Below are positions 16,597-26,250 of a stretch of DNA of 64,000 nt, one piece after another (the first letter of the stretch is position 1; each line of letters opens with the position of its first letter). Origin of the DNA: Bradymonas sediminis (GTDB lineage: Bacteria; Myxococcota_A; Bradymonadia; Bradymonadales; Bradymonadaceae); contig NZ_CP030032.1 of NCBI RefSeq assembly GCF_003258315.1, forward strand, positions 2,519,804 through 2,583,803. Direction: 5' to 3'. A program made the translations under genes and the position numbers. The notes below the pieces were generated by a model. It was not told the origin of the DNA. It ran no database searches and saw only the letters and a list, made by a program, of their open reading frames with translations.

Positions 16597-18888
16597 TTAG
16601 TCGTTATAACGAGTCGTCAGCAAGAAGGCTACCGCCTCGCGCGCACAATGGTCGCAATAACCGTAGCGCTCCTTCAGATTCGCGAGCGTGGTCTCGACCG
16701 CCGAAATCTCAGCCGAGGTGAGCGACTTTTTGTCGTCCTCGAAATAACGCAGCAGTGTCTCTTGGACCTTTTGAATTTGCTGCTGGCGCTCACTATAGAA
16801 TTTACGCTCCAGCGCGATGAAATAATCGGGGAAGGTGCGCCGAAAATCAATCTGCTCGCCGGGGTGGTCGATAGAGTAGGCGGCGACCGAGGAGATAAGC
16901 CCGTGGCGGAAGTCATCGACGTCTTCCTCAATGTCGATCATCTCCTCGACGTTGCGCATCAGCTCTTCATCGGGGTCTTCGCTGCGCCCGGTGATGCGAT
17001 TGTAGACCTTTTCACCCTTGAGCCACTGACTGACATTCTCGATATAGCGCGTGAAGAGTTCCTCGTATTGGGCCTCCTCAACCAGGCCCATGGCCCCGCG
17101 AATCTCCGCGTCGATCAGGTCGAGATACCGGTCGGTCGCGATTTGGATGAAGTGGTCGTGGCGCCAATAGTCGCCGTCGGGTTTCATCTGCAGGAAGCGA
17201 AAGACCGACGGGTCTTTGATGAGCTCCCGAAGCTCTGCGAACACCGCCAGGGGCGACAGGCACGGATACCGCTCACTCTGGCTGGCGTTGAGCAGGATCA
17301 TCTTCATCTCGCGCGGGCTCGCCCCAAAGCGTCCCTCATAGGCGCTGGAGCCCTCACCCTCACTCATCATGTCCGGGATGACCCGCTTAAGCGCGCGCGC
17401 AGCCTCCGCGCCGATGCCCTCCGGGACCTTGCCGCGGGCGTAGAGGTCGGCCTTCTCCAGGGGCGTGAGATCCGCGATAACCTCGCGCACCTCGTCATCA
17501 TAATTATCCGCGTCGGGCCGCTTCAGCCGCGTGAGCGTCGCCCACAGAGCGGCGACAAAGGTGGTATGCGGTGCCACATGCTTGATGGAATCCACGGTCT
17601 CCATTTGCTCGTCATAGACGAGCTCCTCGATATTATAGTCGAGCAAATAGGGCAGACGAATCAGCTCGATACGCCCCTTAAAGGAAGAATAGTCCGGCGA
17701 CTGCTTGAACGCGTCGAGATAATCCTCATTGGCGGTCGCCATCAGCACCAGGTCGAGGTGCAGGATGCGATTCTCCAACGACACCGTGCCCTTCTCACTG
17801 GTCGCGAGCAGGTATTTATTGAGCTCCGGCTGGCGTTTGAGCATATCGTCGTATTCGACCAGGCCGCGGTTGGCGTCCACCAGGTCGCCGAAGGGCTCGA
17901 ACATGGTCTGGTTTTGAAGGCTCGACGGCAGCGCCGACAGGCTGCGGTCCACGGTGATCTGGCGAAGATTTGCGTCCACCCGCATCGCGGGCTCCACGCT
18001 CACCGCGCCGACCCGATAGCGCTGGCTGACGAAGAAGCGCTCGACCTGGATATGCTTAAAGACCTTCTCGATATCGCCGCGATAGGCGGCCATCAAGGCG
18101 TCGAAAATCTGACGGCTGGTGTGACTTAAATCCCCATCATAAATATATTTACTCAGCACAAAGGGCGGCTCGCTTTGCTCCGCGGGTTGATGGCGTTTGC
18201 GCGAAGCCTTGCTGCCCGCGGTGGTGGCGTTGCCCAGGTGTTTTTTGAGCAGCGTGCGGCGCGCTTCCAATGGGATCAGCAGGAGGGGATGGTCCTTCAT
18301 ATCCGCCGGGATCTTGGCGTCGATCTCCTCCTCTTCCAGGTAGGCAAAAGAGTTAAGGTCGCTGTCCTCAACTGCGCGCGCGGTGAACCCACCAAATCCA
18401 ATCGACGAACCGCTGGCCAGGCGCTCATTTGGGAAGATCCAATTGAAGCGAAACAGCGCGCCCTCCTCGGTCTGCGAGTATGCTTCCATCGAGCGCATCA
18501 GCATCTTCACGAAGGTGCTCTTCGCGCTGCCGTTGGGCCCGTGGAGCAGCAGCAGCTTATTGACCTCGCCCTGGCGCACGAAATTATCGAGCAAGCGAAA
18601 GACCCGCTGTTGGGCCTGCTCCTGGCCGACGAGGCGATCGCGCCCCTTATCAAAGGGGGCGTCGAACAGACGAAAATGGTCGACCTCGCCCCACACCGTG
18701 GGCTTGGTTTCGGTGCCGTAGTACCGAAAGCAATCACGCAGGTATTGCACCGCGTTTCGCGCGTGGCGCTGCGGCGTGGCCGCGAAGAGTTCGAGAAACT
18801 CGGGAAAACTCATGATGCGCTGTCCGCGCGCGTAGTCTTCCCGAATATCTGAGGCGAGTTCCGAAAGCATCTGATGACCGTCGTTCAT
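16597..18888 (-). CDS. prkA: PrkA-type serine protein kinase / AAA protein
   Basis: 763 residues, longer than the usual 640-690 of the family. The AAA part has Walker A GPNGSAKST at 117-125 after DRLVGQEQAQQRVFRLL, and a Walker-like MATANEDYLDAF after the middle; the C-terminal region with DRYLDLIDAEIRGAMG and YIENVSQWLKGEKV is the PrkA kinase-related domain. PrkA (YeaG in enterobacteria) is linked to stress, nitrogen starvation and sporulation; whether it is a kinase or an AAA protease is debated for B. subtilis. The usual partners yeaH (DUF444) and spoVR are not adjacent here. A good sigma-70 promoter lies just upstream. No clear Shine-Dalgarno precedes the ATG at 18888; the ATG at 18870 is an alternative. 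Confidence 0.9.
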   Translation of the reverse strand: MNDGHQMLSELASDIREDYARGQRIMSFPEFLELFAATPQRHARNAVQYLRDCFRYYGTETKPTVWGEVDHFRLFDAPFDKGRDRLVGQEQAQQRVFRLLDNFVRQGEVNKLLLLHGPNGSAKSTFVKMLMRSMEAYSQTEEGALFRFNWIFPNERLASGSSIGFGGFTARAVEDSDLNSFAYLEEEEIDAKIPADMKDHPLLLIPLEARRTLLKKHLGNATTAGSKASRKRHQPAEQSEPPFVLSKYIYDGDLSHTSRQIFDALMAAYRGDIEKVFKHIQVERFFVSQRYRVGAVSVEPAMRVDANLRQITVDRSLSALPSSLQNQTMFEPFGDLVDANRGLVEYDDMLKRQPELNKYLLATSEKGTVSLENRILHLDLVLMATANEDYLDAFKQSPDYSSFKGRIELIRLPYLLDYNIEELVYDEQMETVDSIKHVAPHTTFVAALWATLTRLKRPDADNYDDEVREVIADLTPLEKADLYARGKVPEGIGAEAARALKRVIPDMMSEGEGSSAYEGRFGASPREMKMILLNASQSERYPCLSPLAVFAELRELIKDPSVFRFLQMKPDGDYWRHDHFIQIATDRYLDLIDAEIRGAMGLVEEAQYEELFTRYIENVSQWLKGEKVYNRITGRSEDPDEELMRNVEEMIDIEEDVDDFRHGLISSVAAYSIDHPGEQIDFRRTFPDYFIALERKFYSERQQQIQKVQETLLRYFEDDKKSLTSAEISAVETTLANLKERYGYCDHCAREAVAFLLTTRYND

Positions 18889-18934
18889 ACCGAGGGGCGC
18901 TCGTAGGAGTCATGTGATGATCAAGCATCCATCA

Positions 18935-18963
18935 ATTAAAATGGCGCGACCAATATCAGTCAA
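18935..18963 (-). promoter_or_regulatory. Sigma-70-type promoter upstream of prkA
   Basis: On the minus strand TTGACT and TTTAAT are separated by 17 bases, five of six matches to each consensus hexamer. Predicted start of transcription is about 40 bases before the prkA ATG. It could drive the whole prkA to pabA run, since no terminator is seen inside it. Confidence 0.65.
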
Positions 18964-19078
18964 ATACTTCATCTCAGCGCGTGATTCGGCGCGAGGTGCG
19001 CATCGTGGGCCAACCAAAAACTGAACCCCCGTGCGCATATTTCAAGCGCCGCGCTCACGCGCGCACCGCCAGGCCAGG

Positions 19079-19645
19079 TTAATTCGCTGCGGGCTCCGGC
19101 GCGTCTTCGCCAGCCGCCGCCTCGATATTAAAGGCGAGCTTCTGGTTTCGAATCACGTAGCATTGCGTGTCATTGCAAACGCTGAAATTGCCCACTGCGT
19201 TGACGGTGTGTTTTCCGGGGGCCGAAGCCGAGACCGTCACCGGGATCGATGCCAGGCGGTTTTCGAGTTTAAGTTCGTCCATCTTAAACTCTTTTTGCGC
19301 GATCTCAATACCCTCGGTGTCCTCAAATGTGATCGACCAGGGGAATTCCTCGTTCACCTTCAGCCCATCGGCCGCCTCAATGGTCAGCGCGACCTCGCTC
19401 TTCTGGCCGACCGCGATCGCGTCTTTCGGCGCTCCAAGCGCGTAGCGGTCCGCGTTAAGGTCCTCGTCCGCCCCGCCCGGGTTGGTCGGGATTGAGTTAA
19501 CCGGCGCCTGCGCAGTGGGCGACTCGGGGGCGCTCTTGTCACACGCCGCCACGAGCACCAGGGCCACGCTGGCAATCAAAAGGGGAAGATAGCGAAGACC
19601 ACGCGTTGGCGCGGCGTTTAGATTGTCTGTAATTTTATTCATCAT
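19079..19645 (-). CDS. Hypothetical lipoprotein
   Basis: 188 residues; two adjacent ATGs at 19645 and 19642 with no strong ribosome site. The signal peptide ends in LVAAC (about C36), followed by a disordered linker (SAPESPTAQAPVNSIPTN) and a beta-rich domain: VGQKSEVALTIEAADGLKVN and ASAPGKHTVNAVGNFSVCND. The pair of cysteines in FSVCNDTQCYVIRN could form a disulfide. The layout resembles the thiol-disulfide interchange/DsbD N-terminal type of beta sandwich (CNDTQCY is similar to the reactive pair of such domains), but I cannot assign a function with confidence. It lies 190 bp upstream of prkA and may be a separate unit. Confidence 0.65.
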   Translation of the reverse strand: MMNKITDNLNAAPTRGLRYLPLLIASVALVLVAACDKSAPESPTAQAPVNSIPTNPGGADEDLNADRYALGAPKDAIAVGQKSEVALTIEAADGLKVNEEFPWSITFEDTEGIEIAQKEFKMDELKLENRLASIPVTVSASAPGKHTVNAVGNFSVCNDTQCYVIRNQKLAFNIEAAAGEDAPEPAAN

Positions 19646-19972
19646 TCTACTTTGTTGTATTGAGGTTTCGTCGCCGCCGAAACCGAGTCGCGCGGCGAAA
19701 TTTTATCCTGACCGAAAGCCTCGGGAATACCCTTAAAATAAGTGATAAAAGCCCTTAACACCCGAAACCGCGGCGTCCAATAAAAAGCCTAGCATAGCGC
19801 TGCGACGCAGGTAAGCGCTGGGCGCCGATTGAGCCGTGGAGGGTTTCGCCGATATCGCGGCGCGCCCAAAGGGGCCCGGCCCATTCGAATTGTTCATTGC
19901 GCCTGCGTCGTGCTATGATTTTGTGCGCGCTCACGCCGCGTTTATCGGCGACCGAGGACGTCGCCAAAGCCG
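19646..19972. other. Intergenic region between divergent lipoprotein and FHA genes
   Basis: About 330 bases that must contain both divergent promoters. On the minus strand a GATAAAAT box near 19700 could be a -10 element, but no good -35 partner is seen. No gene or terminator recognised. Confidence 0.4.
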
Positions 19973-20950
19973 GTGCCAAACCCGCCCGCTGTGACGTCCC
20001 TAGTAGAAGGTGCGATTCGGTCCATCTATTCCAACTCAACCGACGTTTCTGGTCCGCAGGTCATGGCCAAATCATCTGACTCAAATATCCAAGACTTGGG
20101 CGGCACGCTCGAGCCACTCTCGGAGCCAAACCCATACCCTTTCGAGCTCGGGCCGCAGCCCGATGACGGGGTTATCTCAAGCCTGGACAGTCGACGCGAA
20201 TTGCTCGATCTGACCCGAGATCTACTCGCGCGCACCCACGGCCAACCCGGCAATTATCGCCAACCCGTCGTGCGCCCGAGCGCCGCGCAGCCCAGCGCGC
20301 AGCCGACCGGGCCGCGCCCGGTGCTGGCGGTGCACTCCCCGGGCGGCACCATTGAGACCACCCACCCGGTGGACTCCGCGCGCTATTTAGTGGGTCGTGA
20401 GAATTGCGACCTCGAGCTCGATGACCGCTTCGTCGCCCGCTGGCATGTCCAACTTTTTCGCCGCGACGGCGCCCTCATCCTCCAAGATCTCAACAGCAAA
20501 AACGGGGTCTATCTTCGGATCGCCGACGATCTGCCGCTGGAAGACGGCGACCGGATCGCGATCGGCGAGCAACGCTTCGAATTCCGCAACAAATGGGACC
20601 GCCCCGCCGGTCAAAAAGATGGGGATAGCCTGGCGGCCGGTGCCACCTGGGCAGGCCCGCCGGCGCGACTGATTCGCTATTTGGAAGGCGGCCAGATCGG
20701 CGGCGTCTATCCGCTGGCGCAATATAATAGCATCGGCTCCCAAAAATCGGACCTCACCTTTCCCGACGACACCTTCCTCTCCCCGACTCACGCGGTCATT
20801 CACTGTGAATCGGAGCGCTATTATTTACGCGACCACGACAGCGACTTCGGCACATTTATTCGGATCGCCGACGCGGTCGAACTGGTCGACGGTGATTGCT
20901 TTCTTGTGGGACGCACGCGCATCCGCTTGACATTTTCATCGCCCAAATAA
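19973..20950 (+). CDS. Cytoplasmic protein with two FHA domains
   Basis: Up to 325 residues; the ATG at 20063 (MAKSSDSN) is a plausible later start, and neither has a strong ribosome site. After a disordered N-terminus come two FHA domains. The first (about residues 125-210) keeps the phosphothreonine-binding pattern: YLVGRENCDLELDD, ARWHVQLF and LNSKNGVYL. The second (about 240-322), YNSIGSQKSDLTFPDD, LSPTHAVIHC and DHDSDFGTFI, is degenerate because the glycine-arginine and asparagine contacts are changed. FHA domains bind phosphothreonine, so this is a candidate reader for the kinase encoded at 24297. No signal peptide or membrane helix. Confidence 0.85.
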   Translation: MPNPPAVTSLVEGAIRSIYSNSTDVSGPQVMAKSSDSNIQDLGGTLEPLSEPNPYPFELGPQPDDGVISSLDSRRELLDLTRDLLARTHGQPGNYRQPVVRPSAAQPSAQPTGPRPVLAVHSPGGTIETTHPVDSARYLVGRENCDLELDDRFVARWHVQLFRRDGALILQDLNSKNGVYLRIADDLPLEDGDRIAIGEQRFEFRNKWDRPAGQKDGDSLAAGATWAGPPARLIRYLEGGQIGGVYPLAQYNSIGSQKSDLTFPDDTFLSPTHAVIHCESERYYLRDHDSDFGTFIRIADAVELVDGDCFLVGRTRIRLTFSSPK

Positions 20951-21018
20951 GCGTCGAACGAGGCGCCTGGCGCGCCGTCCCTATCTGATCCGACCTCACC
21001 CGACCCGGTCACGCATTC

Positions 21019-24000
21019 ATGGATTCAATGTACCTGAAGCGACTGCTGCGCTCGTTCTCCCGCCCGCCCAAATTATGCCCCGCGACCCGGACTTTGGCGC
21101 TGCTCGTGCTGATGTTGAGCGCGCTCAACGCCGCGGGCTGCGCCTGGTCCCAGGCACCCACGCAGAGCGAAGCGCTGATCGCCCCCTATAAGATTAACGG
21201 CAGGACCGACAAGCTCGACGCCGGGCAGCTGTTACTGGTGGACAAGGGCCTGTGGGCATTTTTGCCCCAGGCTTCGGCGAAGAAGGACTTCGTCTTTAAG
21301 CCCGGGGAGCTGGTCGGCTTCGTACCCCAAAAACGCCACGCCTCCGCGCACGTCTATAGCGTCGTGCTGGTGCGCTCCTGGGGCGCCCTCTTGCAGCGCC
21401 TGGACAGCCAGCCCATCACCGGCACCGAGCTGCGCGGTGAGTTCGTCCCGATCAATAACGACCCGACCTTTCGACAATGGGGTCTGTGCCGGGGCACCGG
21501 GGATGTCGGCGCGGCGAGCTGCATAAAAGAGGCGTCGCCCAGCACGCAGTGGCGCATCTTCCGCACCGACACACTTGGCAATATCGTCACGCCCGAGCTC
21601 GACGCCTGGAGCGACACCCTGCCGATTCAAAGCGCCGGCGTGCTTATCGGTGAGCGCTCGGTAATGCACCGAAGCCCGGACGCCGCCGACTCAAACCACT
21701 GGCTCGCCATTCCGGCGCACCGCCCCCTGCGAAGCCGCGCGCAAAACACCCCGATCATCCCGCACGCGCGCGTCGCGATGCAGGCGCATTGCCCGCGCAT
21801 CGATCTGTCGCAGAGCTTCCAGCCGCTTGAGGTCTTCACCAGCGAAATCAACGCGCCCAAAGATGCTATCGACACGAGCATGGCGGCGATTCGTACCGGC
21901 GCCGACGTGCTCGTGCGCTGCAAAGGCGACACCATTTGGGTGGATATCCCCACGCTCTATCGCCCCATCATGGCGGTCGCCGACACCTCCGCCCAGGGCA
22001 TCTCCTACGGCGCGATGGAGCCCATCGCGCTGAAGGGAGCCCCCGAAGAGCTCCAACGCGCGACGATCTTAATGGGCGCGGCGCTGGCGACCGGCTCTAC
22101 ATTTATCGCCGACTTCTATCTTCAAGAGGCGCTCCGAGCCGCGCCAAAGGCCAGTGAAGCAGGCGCGCTCGGGCTGAAGTTTATGCAGGTCTTCGCCGCC
22201 GCCGGCCGCCCCGAAGCGGCGCTTCGAAGCGGACTTCAGGCGGCCAGCGGCGCGTGGCATCTCGACAATAACCCCCAGTTTGTGCTCGGGCGCACCTGGG
22301 TCGACGCGGCGTTGGGCGACGCGCGCGCATATTCCGACGATGTCAGTCGGCTGAGCAAACTCGCCGAGAACCCGGATCATCGCGATATTCGGCTGTGGCT
22401 GGCCTGGAGCGTTATTCGCGCGGACGCCTTAAAAACAAGCGGCCGTTCGGTGCGCGGGGCGCTGTCGTATTTCGACAACGCTGGGTTGGTTCGCTGGATT
22501 CAGGCGGCCAACCAGATCGTGAGCCCGTCGCTAAGAATCGAACTTAAAAAAGAGCACGACGCGGTGTTGCTCGACGGGCTGGGGCTGCTGTCCCAACCGG
22601 TCGCGACCCGCGCCGACGGTAAGCCTTGCGCCGACGCGGGCGTCTGCCAACTCGACGTCTATGGACGCAACTTCGCCGCGCGCCTCGACGCATTGCGCGC
22701 GGCTCCAAGCGAGGTGTTGTTCAACGCGTTGTTGCGCGATCTTGCGCAGGTCTCAAAATCTGAACTCCGACCGGAGTTCGAGAGCCAAGCCCATAATTTT
22801 GAAGGATTTTCTGCAACTGAAGAGCTCGCGATTCACGCCGCGCTGATGCCGGTTACTCCCGAAGACGCGCGGGCGCGCAGCTTCGATGCGTTGATCGCTG
22901 CGGCCTCTGGCGCCGTGAAATCGGACGGTAATTGCATCGAAATCCCAGGGGCCGATATCATCGCCCGGCGCCTGGCTCCCGATGCGCGCAAAGCCTCGCC
23001 CGCACAATTGCCACACCTTGGCGCGACGCATTGGCTGGTCAGCGATGCCTTTGAGGCCGCCTGCCACTCGCCAATGGACTTTGCCCGAAGCCTTGAGGCA
23101 TCGCTCGGCCACGATGAGACGATGGCCCGGCGGATGATCCCGTTGCTCACCGCGCTTAGCGAGCACAGCACGCCTGAGGCCCGCGCCCAGATGTTGCGCC
23201 AGGTCGCAGACTTCAGCGCCCAGCACAAAACGGGCGCGGCGTGCACCCGATTTAACCTCGCCCTCGCCTACTCCAACGCCACCGCAGGGCACCTGGACGT
23301 GGCCGCCAAAAACCTTGCAAAGACCGTTAATTGCGCCGCCGATGACTCCGAGAAATACGCGGCCAGCCAGCGGTTGCTCAACGCCTATATCCAATTCGAA
23401 ACCAGCGCCCAGCTCCCCGCGGGCCTCCCCGAAAAGACGCGTGAAGCGCTGCTTGAGCTCACCCGCGCGACGCCGACGAGCCACGCCGCGCCCACATGCT
23501 TCGGCCTCGAAGGGCTCCCCTATCAATTGGCGAGTTATCTGCACCCGGATATCGTCGCCCTGGCGGTCTCGCTGAGCGAACCCGAGGAAGATGACCTCGC
23601 CCTTGAGACAAGCTCGCGCAGCCTGCAGCGGGCCATCGCAGCCATGCAGGTCGCGCAGCGCTACCTCGCCGAAGGCCAACCTGCCCCGGCGGCCGATTCA
23701 CTTTTGGACGCCCGCGCGGCCTTCGCGCGCATCAACCACCAGGTGGGCCTGCGCCGCGTCGCGTTCCTGGCCCAGACGATCTACGGCAGCGATCTGGAGA
23801 GCTATCGCGCTGCGCAAAACGCAGCCGCCGAAGCGACGCCGCGACGCACCTCGAAGCGCGCTCCGGTCTCGCTAAGCGCGCCCGAGAAGCTCAGCGCCGC
23901 CGACTGGTCCATCGCCCTGCAACAAGGTCAGGCTGAGCAAATCGTGGCGATTTTCAAGGCGCAGAAGCGCCCCAAAACCCCCGAAAGCGCCCGCGCGCTG

Positions 24001-24099
24001 ACCGCAGCGAAGTTACTCCGCGCCGCCGACGACGCCAGCGCGCTGCCCCCCCAGACCCTCGGGGTCGATGCGTCCGCGCTTGAGGCGCTGTGCCAATAG
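21019..24099 (+). CDS. Large lipoprotein with helical (TPR-like) repeats, function unknown
   Basis: 1026 residues. The signal peptide TLALLVLMLSALNAAGC places the lipidated cysteine near residue 41. The N-terminal 300 residues look beta-rich, with an SH3-like character around GQLLLVDKGLWAFLPQ and a paired-cysteine loop (WGLCRGTGDVGAASC). The remaining 650 residues are alanine-rich helices with TPR-like periodicity: ILMGAALATGSTFIADFYLQ and GALSYFDNAGLVRW. I recognise no family. It follows the FHA gene by 68 bp and precedes the Ser/Thr kinase. A role as an envelope sensor or scaffold for that kinase is only inferred from position. Confidence 0.7.
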   Translation: MDSMYLKRLLRSFSRPPKLCPATRTLALLVLMLSALNAAGCAWSQAPTQSEALIAPYKINGRTDKLDAGQLLLVDKGLWAFLPQASAKKDFVFKPGELVGFVPQKRHASAHVYSVVLVRSWGALLQRLDSQPITGTELRGEFVPINNDPTFRQWGLCRGTGDVGAASCIKEASPSTQWRIFRTDTLGNIVTPELDAWSDTLPIQSAGVLIGERSVMHRSPDAADSNHWLAIPAHRPLRSRAQNTPIIPHARVAMQAHCPRIDLSQSFQPLEVFTSEINAPKDAIDTSMAAIRTGADVLVRCKGDTIWVDIPTLYRPIMAVADTSAQGISYGAMEPIALKGAPEELQRATILMGAALATGSTFIADFYLQEALRAAPKASEAGALGLKFMQVFAAAGRPEAALRSGLQAASGAWHLDNNPQFVLGRTWVDAALGDARAYSDDVSRLSKLAENPDHRDIRLWLAWSVIRADALKTSGRSVRGALSYFDNAGLVRWIQAANQIVSPSLRIELKKEHDAVLLDGLGLLSQPVATRADGKPCADAGVCQLDVYGRNFAARLDALRAAPSEVLFNALLRDLAQVSKSELRPEFESQAHNFEGFSATEELAIHAALMPVTPEDARARSFDALIAAASGAVKSDGNCIEIPGADIIARRLAPDARKASPAQLPHLGATHWLVSDAFEAACHSPMDFARSLEASLGHDETMARRMIPLLTALSEHSTPEARAQMLRQVADFSAQHKTGAACTRFNLALAYSNATAGHLDVAAKNLAKTVNCAADDSEKYAASQRLLNAYIQFETSAQLPAGLPEKTREALLELTRATPTSHAAPTCFGLEGLPYQLASYLHPDIVALAVSLSEPEEDDLALETSSRSLQRAIAAMQVAQRYLAEGQPAPAADSLLDARAAFARINHQVGLRRVAFLAQTIYGSDLESYRAAQNAAAEATPRRTSKRAPVSLSAPEKLSAADWSIALQQGQAEQIVAIFKAQKRPKTPESARALTAAKLLRAADDASALPPQTLGVDASALEALCQ

Positions 24100-24104
24100 G
24101 GGTC

Positions 24105-24150
24105 GCGGGATAATCGGCGCGCCCCGGCTGGCGCGCCCCCGCTGTTCTTT
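24105..24150 (+). terminator. Candidate intrinsic terminator after the large lipoprotein gene
   Basis: GCGGG at 24105 and CCCGC at 24138 enclose two copies of GGCGCGCC that can pair across a six-base loop; TGTTCTTTT follows. It would separate the lipoprotein gene from the kinase gene. Confidence 0.5.
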
Positions 24151-24227
24151 TCCCCAAGTTTCCCCGGCATTCCCAATGACCCGGTTGTCGCCACCCCGGC
24201 GTTGGGCTAAGCTCGCGATCTCAAATT

Positions 24228-24243
24228 TGGAAGTCGGGATGCA
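24228..24243 (+). promoter_or_regulatory. Possible sigma-54 promoter before the Ser/Thr kinase
   Basis: TGGAAGTCGGGATGCA keeps the invariant GG and GC with correct 12-base phasing, plus the flanking T and TGCA, but lacks the CACG part of the -24 element. It is 54 bases before the kinase ATG and after a candidate terminator. Confidence 0.3.
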
Positions 24244-24296
24244 CATCGCATCCAGGCCAGTGACGCTATCATCGAGGGGTTTTCTGAGCATATATA

Positions 24297-26243
24297 ATGA
24301 TCGGCACCACGATTTCACGCTATGATATTTTAGAGGAGCTCGGCCAGGGCGGCATGTCGGTGGTGTATCTTGCCCAAGATACAGGGCTAAACCGACAGGT
24401 GGCAGTCAAATTACTGCACTCGCATCTGGCCAATAAGCCCGAGAATCGCAAGCGTTTCCGCCGCGAGGCTGAAGCGATCGCACGGCTGCGCCACGAAAAT
24501 ATCCTCGACGTGTACGACGTGTCCGACGCCTCGGAGCCGCGCTCCTATATCGTGATGGAATATGTCGAGGGGATGAACCTTCGCCAATTCGTCGAATATC
24601 ACGGCGCGCCGCCCTCCGAGATCGTGTGCCTGCTGGGCGCGCAGCTGTGCAACGCCCTGTCTCACGCGCATAAACAAGGGGTCATCCACCGGGATCTCAA
24701 GCCCGAGAACGTCATGATTTCGACCGCCGGCGCGGTGAAGTTGATGGACTTCGGCATCGCGCATGTCATCGGGGCCGAGACGATGACGCGCACCGGCAGC
24801 CTGATCGGCAGCCCGGCGCATATGGCCCCCGAGATGATCGACGGCGCACAGGTCGATGCGCGCGCGGACATCTTCGCGCTGGGGACCATCCTCTATTGGA
24901 TGGGCACCGGGCGGCTGCCGTTTTGCGGCGACAACACGCCGCAGGTGCTGCGAAACGTGATGGAATCGCGCTACGCGCGCCCCGAGGATGTTGAGCCGAC
25001 GCTGAGCCACGACCTGGCGCGCATCATCGAGCGCACCCTGCACACCGACCCGGCCGAGCGCTTTCAAAGCGCCGATGCGCTCAAGCTTGAGCTGCTCGCC
25101 GCGGTGCACGCCGTCGGCCTCGAAGATCATGAGAGCATGCTTAGCGCGTATTTTAGCGGCCCCAAAAGATACGGCGCTGACTTCCCGGCGATGGTCGTCC
25201 CGAAGCTTATCGACTGCGCGAAACGCTCGAACCAGCGCGGCAGCACGGCGGTGGCGATTTCGTATTTTAATCGCGTCCTGGCCTATGACCCGGGCAATGA
25301 GGAGGTGCGCGAGTGCCTGCGAAATCTGCATCGTGGCCGGCGCATCTGGCTTGGCGCCGCCGCCGCGGTGGCGCTTTGCCTGGTCGCCGGGGGTGCGTGG
25401 GCGGGCTATTCCTATTGGGATGGTGTCCAGCGGCGCGAGGCCGCCGCCGCCCTGACGCAGCGAACCCTCGAGGACGCGACGACCAACGCCCGGGTGATGC
25501 TCGCCCAGAACGCAGCCCAGCGCGGGGTGCGCGAGGCGCATGCCTTCGCCTACCTTGAGCTCCCGCGACTTCAGGCCGGCGAAGTTGCGCGCGGCGTCGC
25601 GGCGCAGGCGCGCGCCGTCACCCGCACACCGCTTCAGCGCTTTCAAGATGCCCGGGCGATGCGCCAGATCTCGAAGGTCAAGCAATCCCCCACGCGCATC
25701 ATCAAAGAAAGAGTTCAGCTCCCGCTCCAAGGCGAGGCGACGTCCGGCGACGCGACCCCGGGCGAGGCGACGGATGGGGAGAAAACCCAGGTCAAAACAA
25801 CCCCGGTTGAGTTCAAGGTCTTCCCGCCCCCCACCCGCCTGGAGATCGACGGAAAGCCGGTCTCCTGGCAGTTCGGCGCGGTCGAGCTCACCCCCGGCAA
25901 ACACCTGCTGAGCGCCAGCGCCCCGGGCTGCAAACCCTACCGTCGATTTATGGTGGTAAATGCAGACAAAAACGATAAGATTCCAGTCGTGCTTGATTGG
26001 CAAGATGCGCATATCCGGGTTGAGTCCAACAAAAACGTACTCGTTTATGTTGATTCAGAGCCCAACCCCCGCTCCAACGGCACCCATAGCAGCATTCGGG
26101 TGCCTTTTGAGCGCGGCAAATTCTATGCGCCCAAGACGCTCAATCTTCGCATCAAGGACTCGGCAAATCTGCAGCGCGTTCAGACGCGCGAAATCGAGGT
26201 TGAGCCGGGCAATACGCGCGTAATTAAAGTGAATTTTCCATAA
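24297..26243 (+). CDS. Transmembrane serine/threonine protein kinase with PEGA domain
   Basis: 648 residues. Kinase domain at about 8-270 with all catalytic parts: glycine loop GQGGMSVVY, VAVK (K38), HRDLKPENVMI (D about 134), DFG (about 151-153) and GSPAHMAPE, so it should be active. A linker is followed by one membrane helix, IWLGAAAAVALCLVAGG (about 350-375), then an outside part with a long helical stalk and a PEGA-type beta domain at about 502-565 (FKVFPPPTRLEIDGKP, LTPGKHLLSASAPG). This is the Hanks-type architecture common in myxobacteria. FHA proteins on both sides are likely phosphothreonine readers. The next gene starts seven bases after its stop. Confidence 0.95.
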   Translation: MIGTTISRYDILEELGQGGMSVVYLAQDTGLNRQVAVKLLHSHLANKPENRKRFRREAEAIARLRHENILDVYDVSDASEPRSYIVMEYVEGMNLRQFVEYHGAPPSEIVCLLGAQLCNALSHAHKQGVIHRDLKPENVMISTAGAVKLMDFGIAHVIGAETMTRTGSLIGSPAHMAPEMIDGAQVDARADIFALGTILYWMGTGRLPFCGDNTPQVLRNVMESRYARPEDVEPTLSHDLARIIERTLHTDPAERFQSADALKLELLAAVHAVGLEDHESMLSAYFSGPKRYGADFPAMVVPKLIDCAKRSNQRGSTAVAISYFNRVLAYDPGNEEVRECLRNLHRGRRIWLGAAAAVALCLVAGGAWAGYSYWDGVQRREAAAALTQRTLEDATTNARVMLAQNAAQRGVREAHAFAYLELPRLQAGEVARGVAAQARAVTRTPLQRFQDARAMRQISKVKQSPTRIIKERVQLPLQGEATSGDATPGEATDGEKTQVKTTPVEFKVFPPPTRLEIDGKPVSWQFGAVELTPGKHLLSASAPGCKPYRRFMVVNADKNDKIPVVLDWQDAHIRVESNKNVLVYVDSEPNPRSNGTHSSIRVPFERGKFYAPKTLNLRIKDSANLQRVQTREIEVEPGNTRVIKVNFP

Positions 26244-26250
26244 GTGTTCG

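Noticed and set aside
24293-24298. TATAAT box at the kinase start codon
   Set aside because: It overlaps the ATG, has no -35 partner, and a later start would cut the glycine loop of the kinase.
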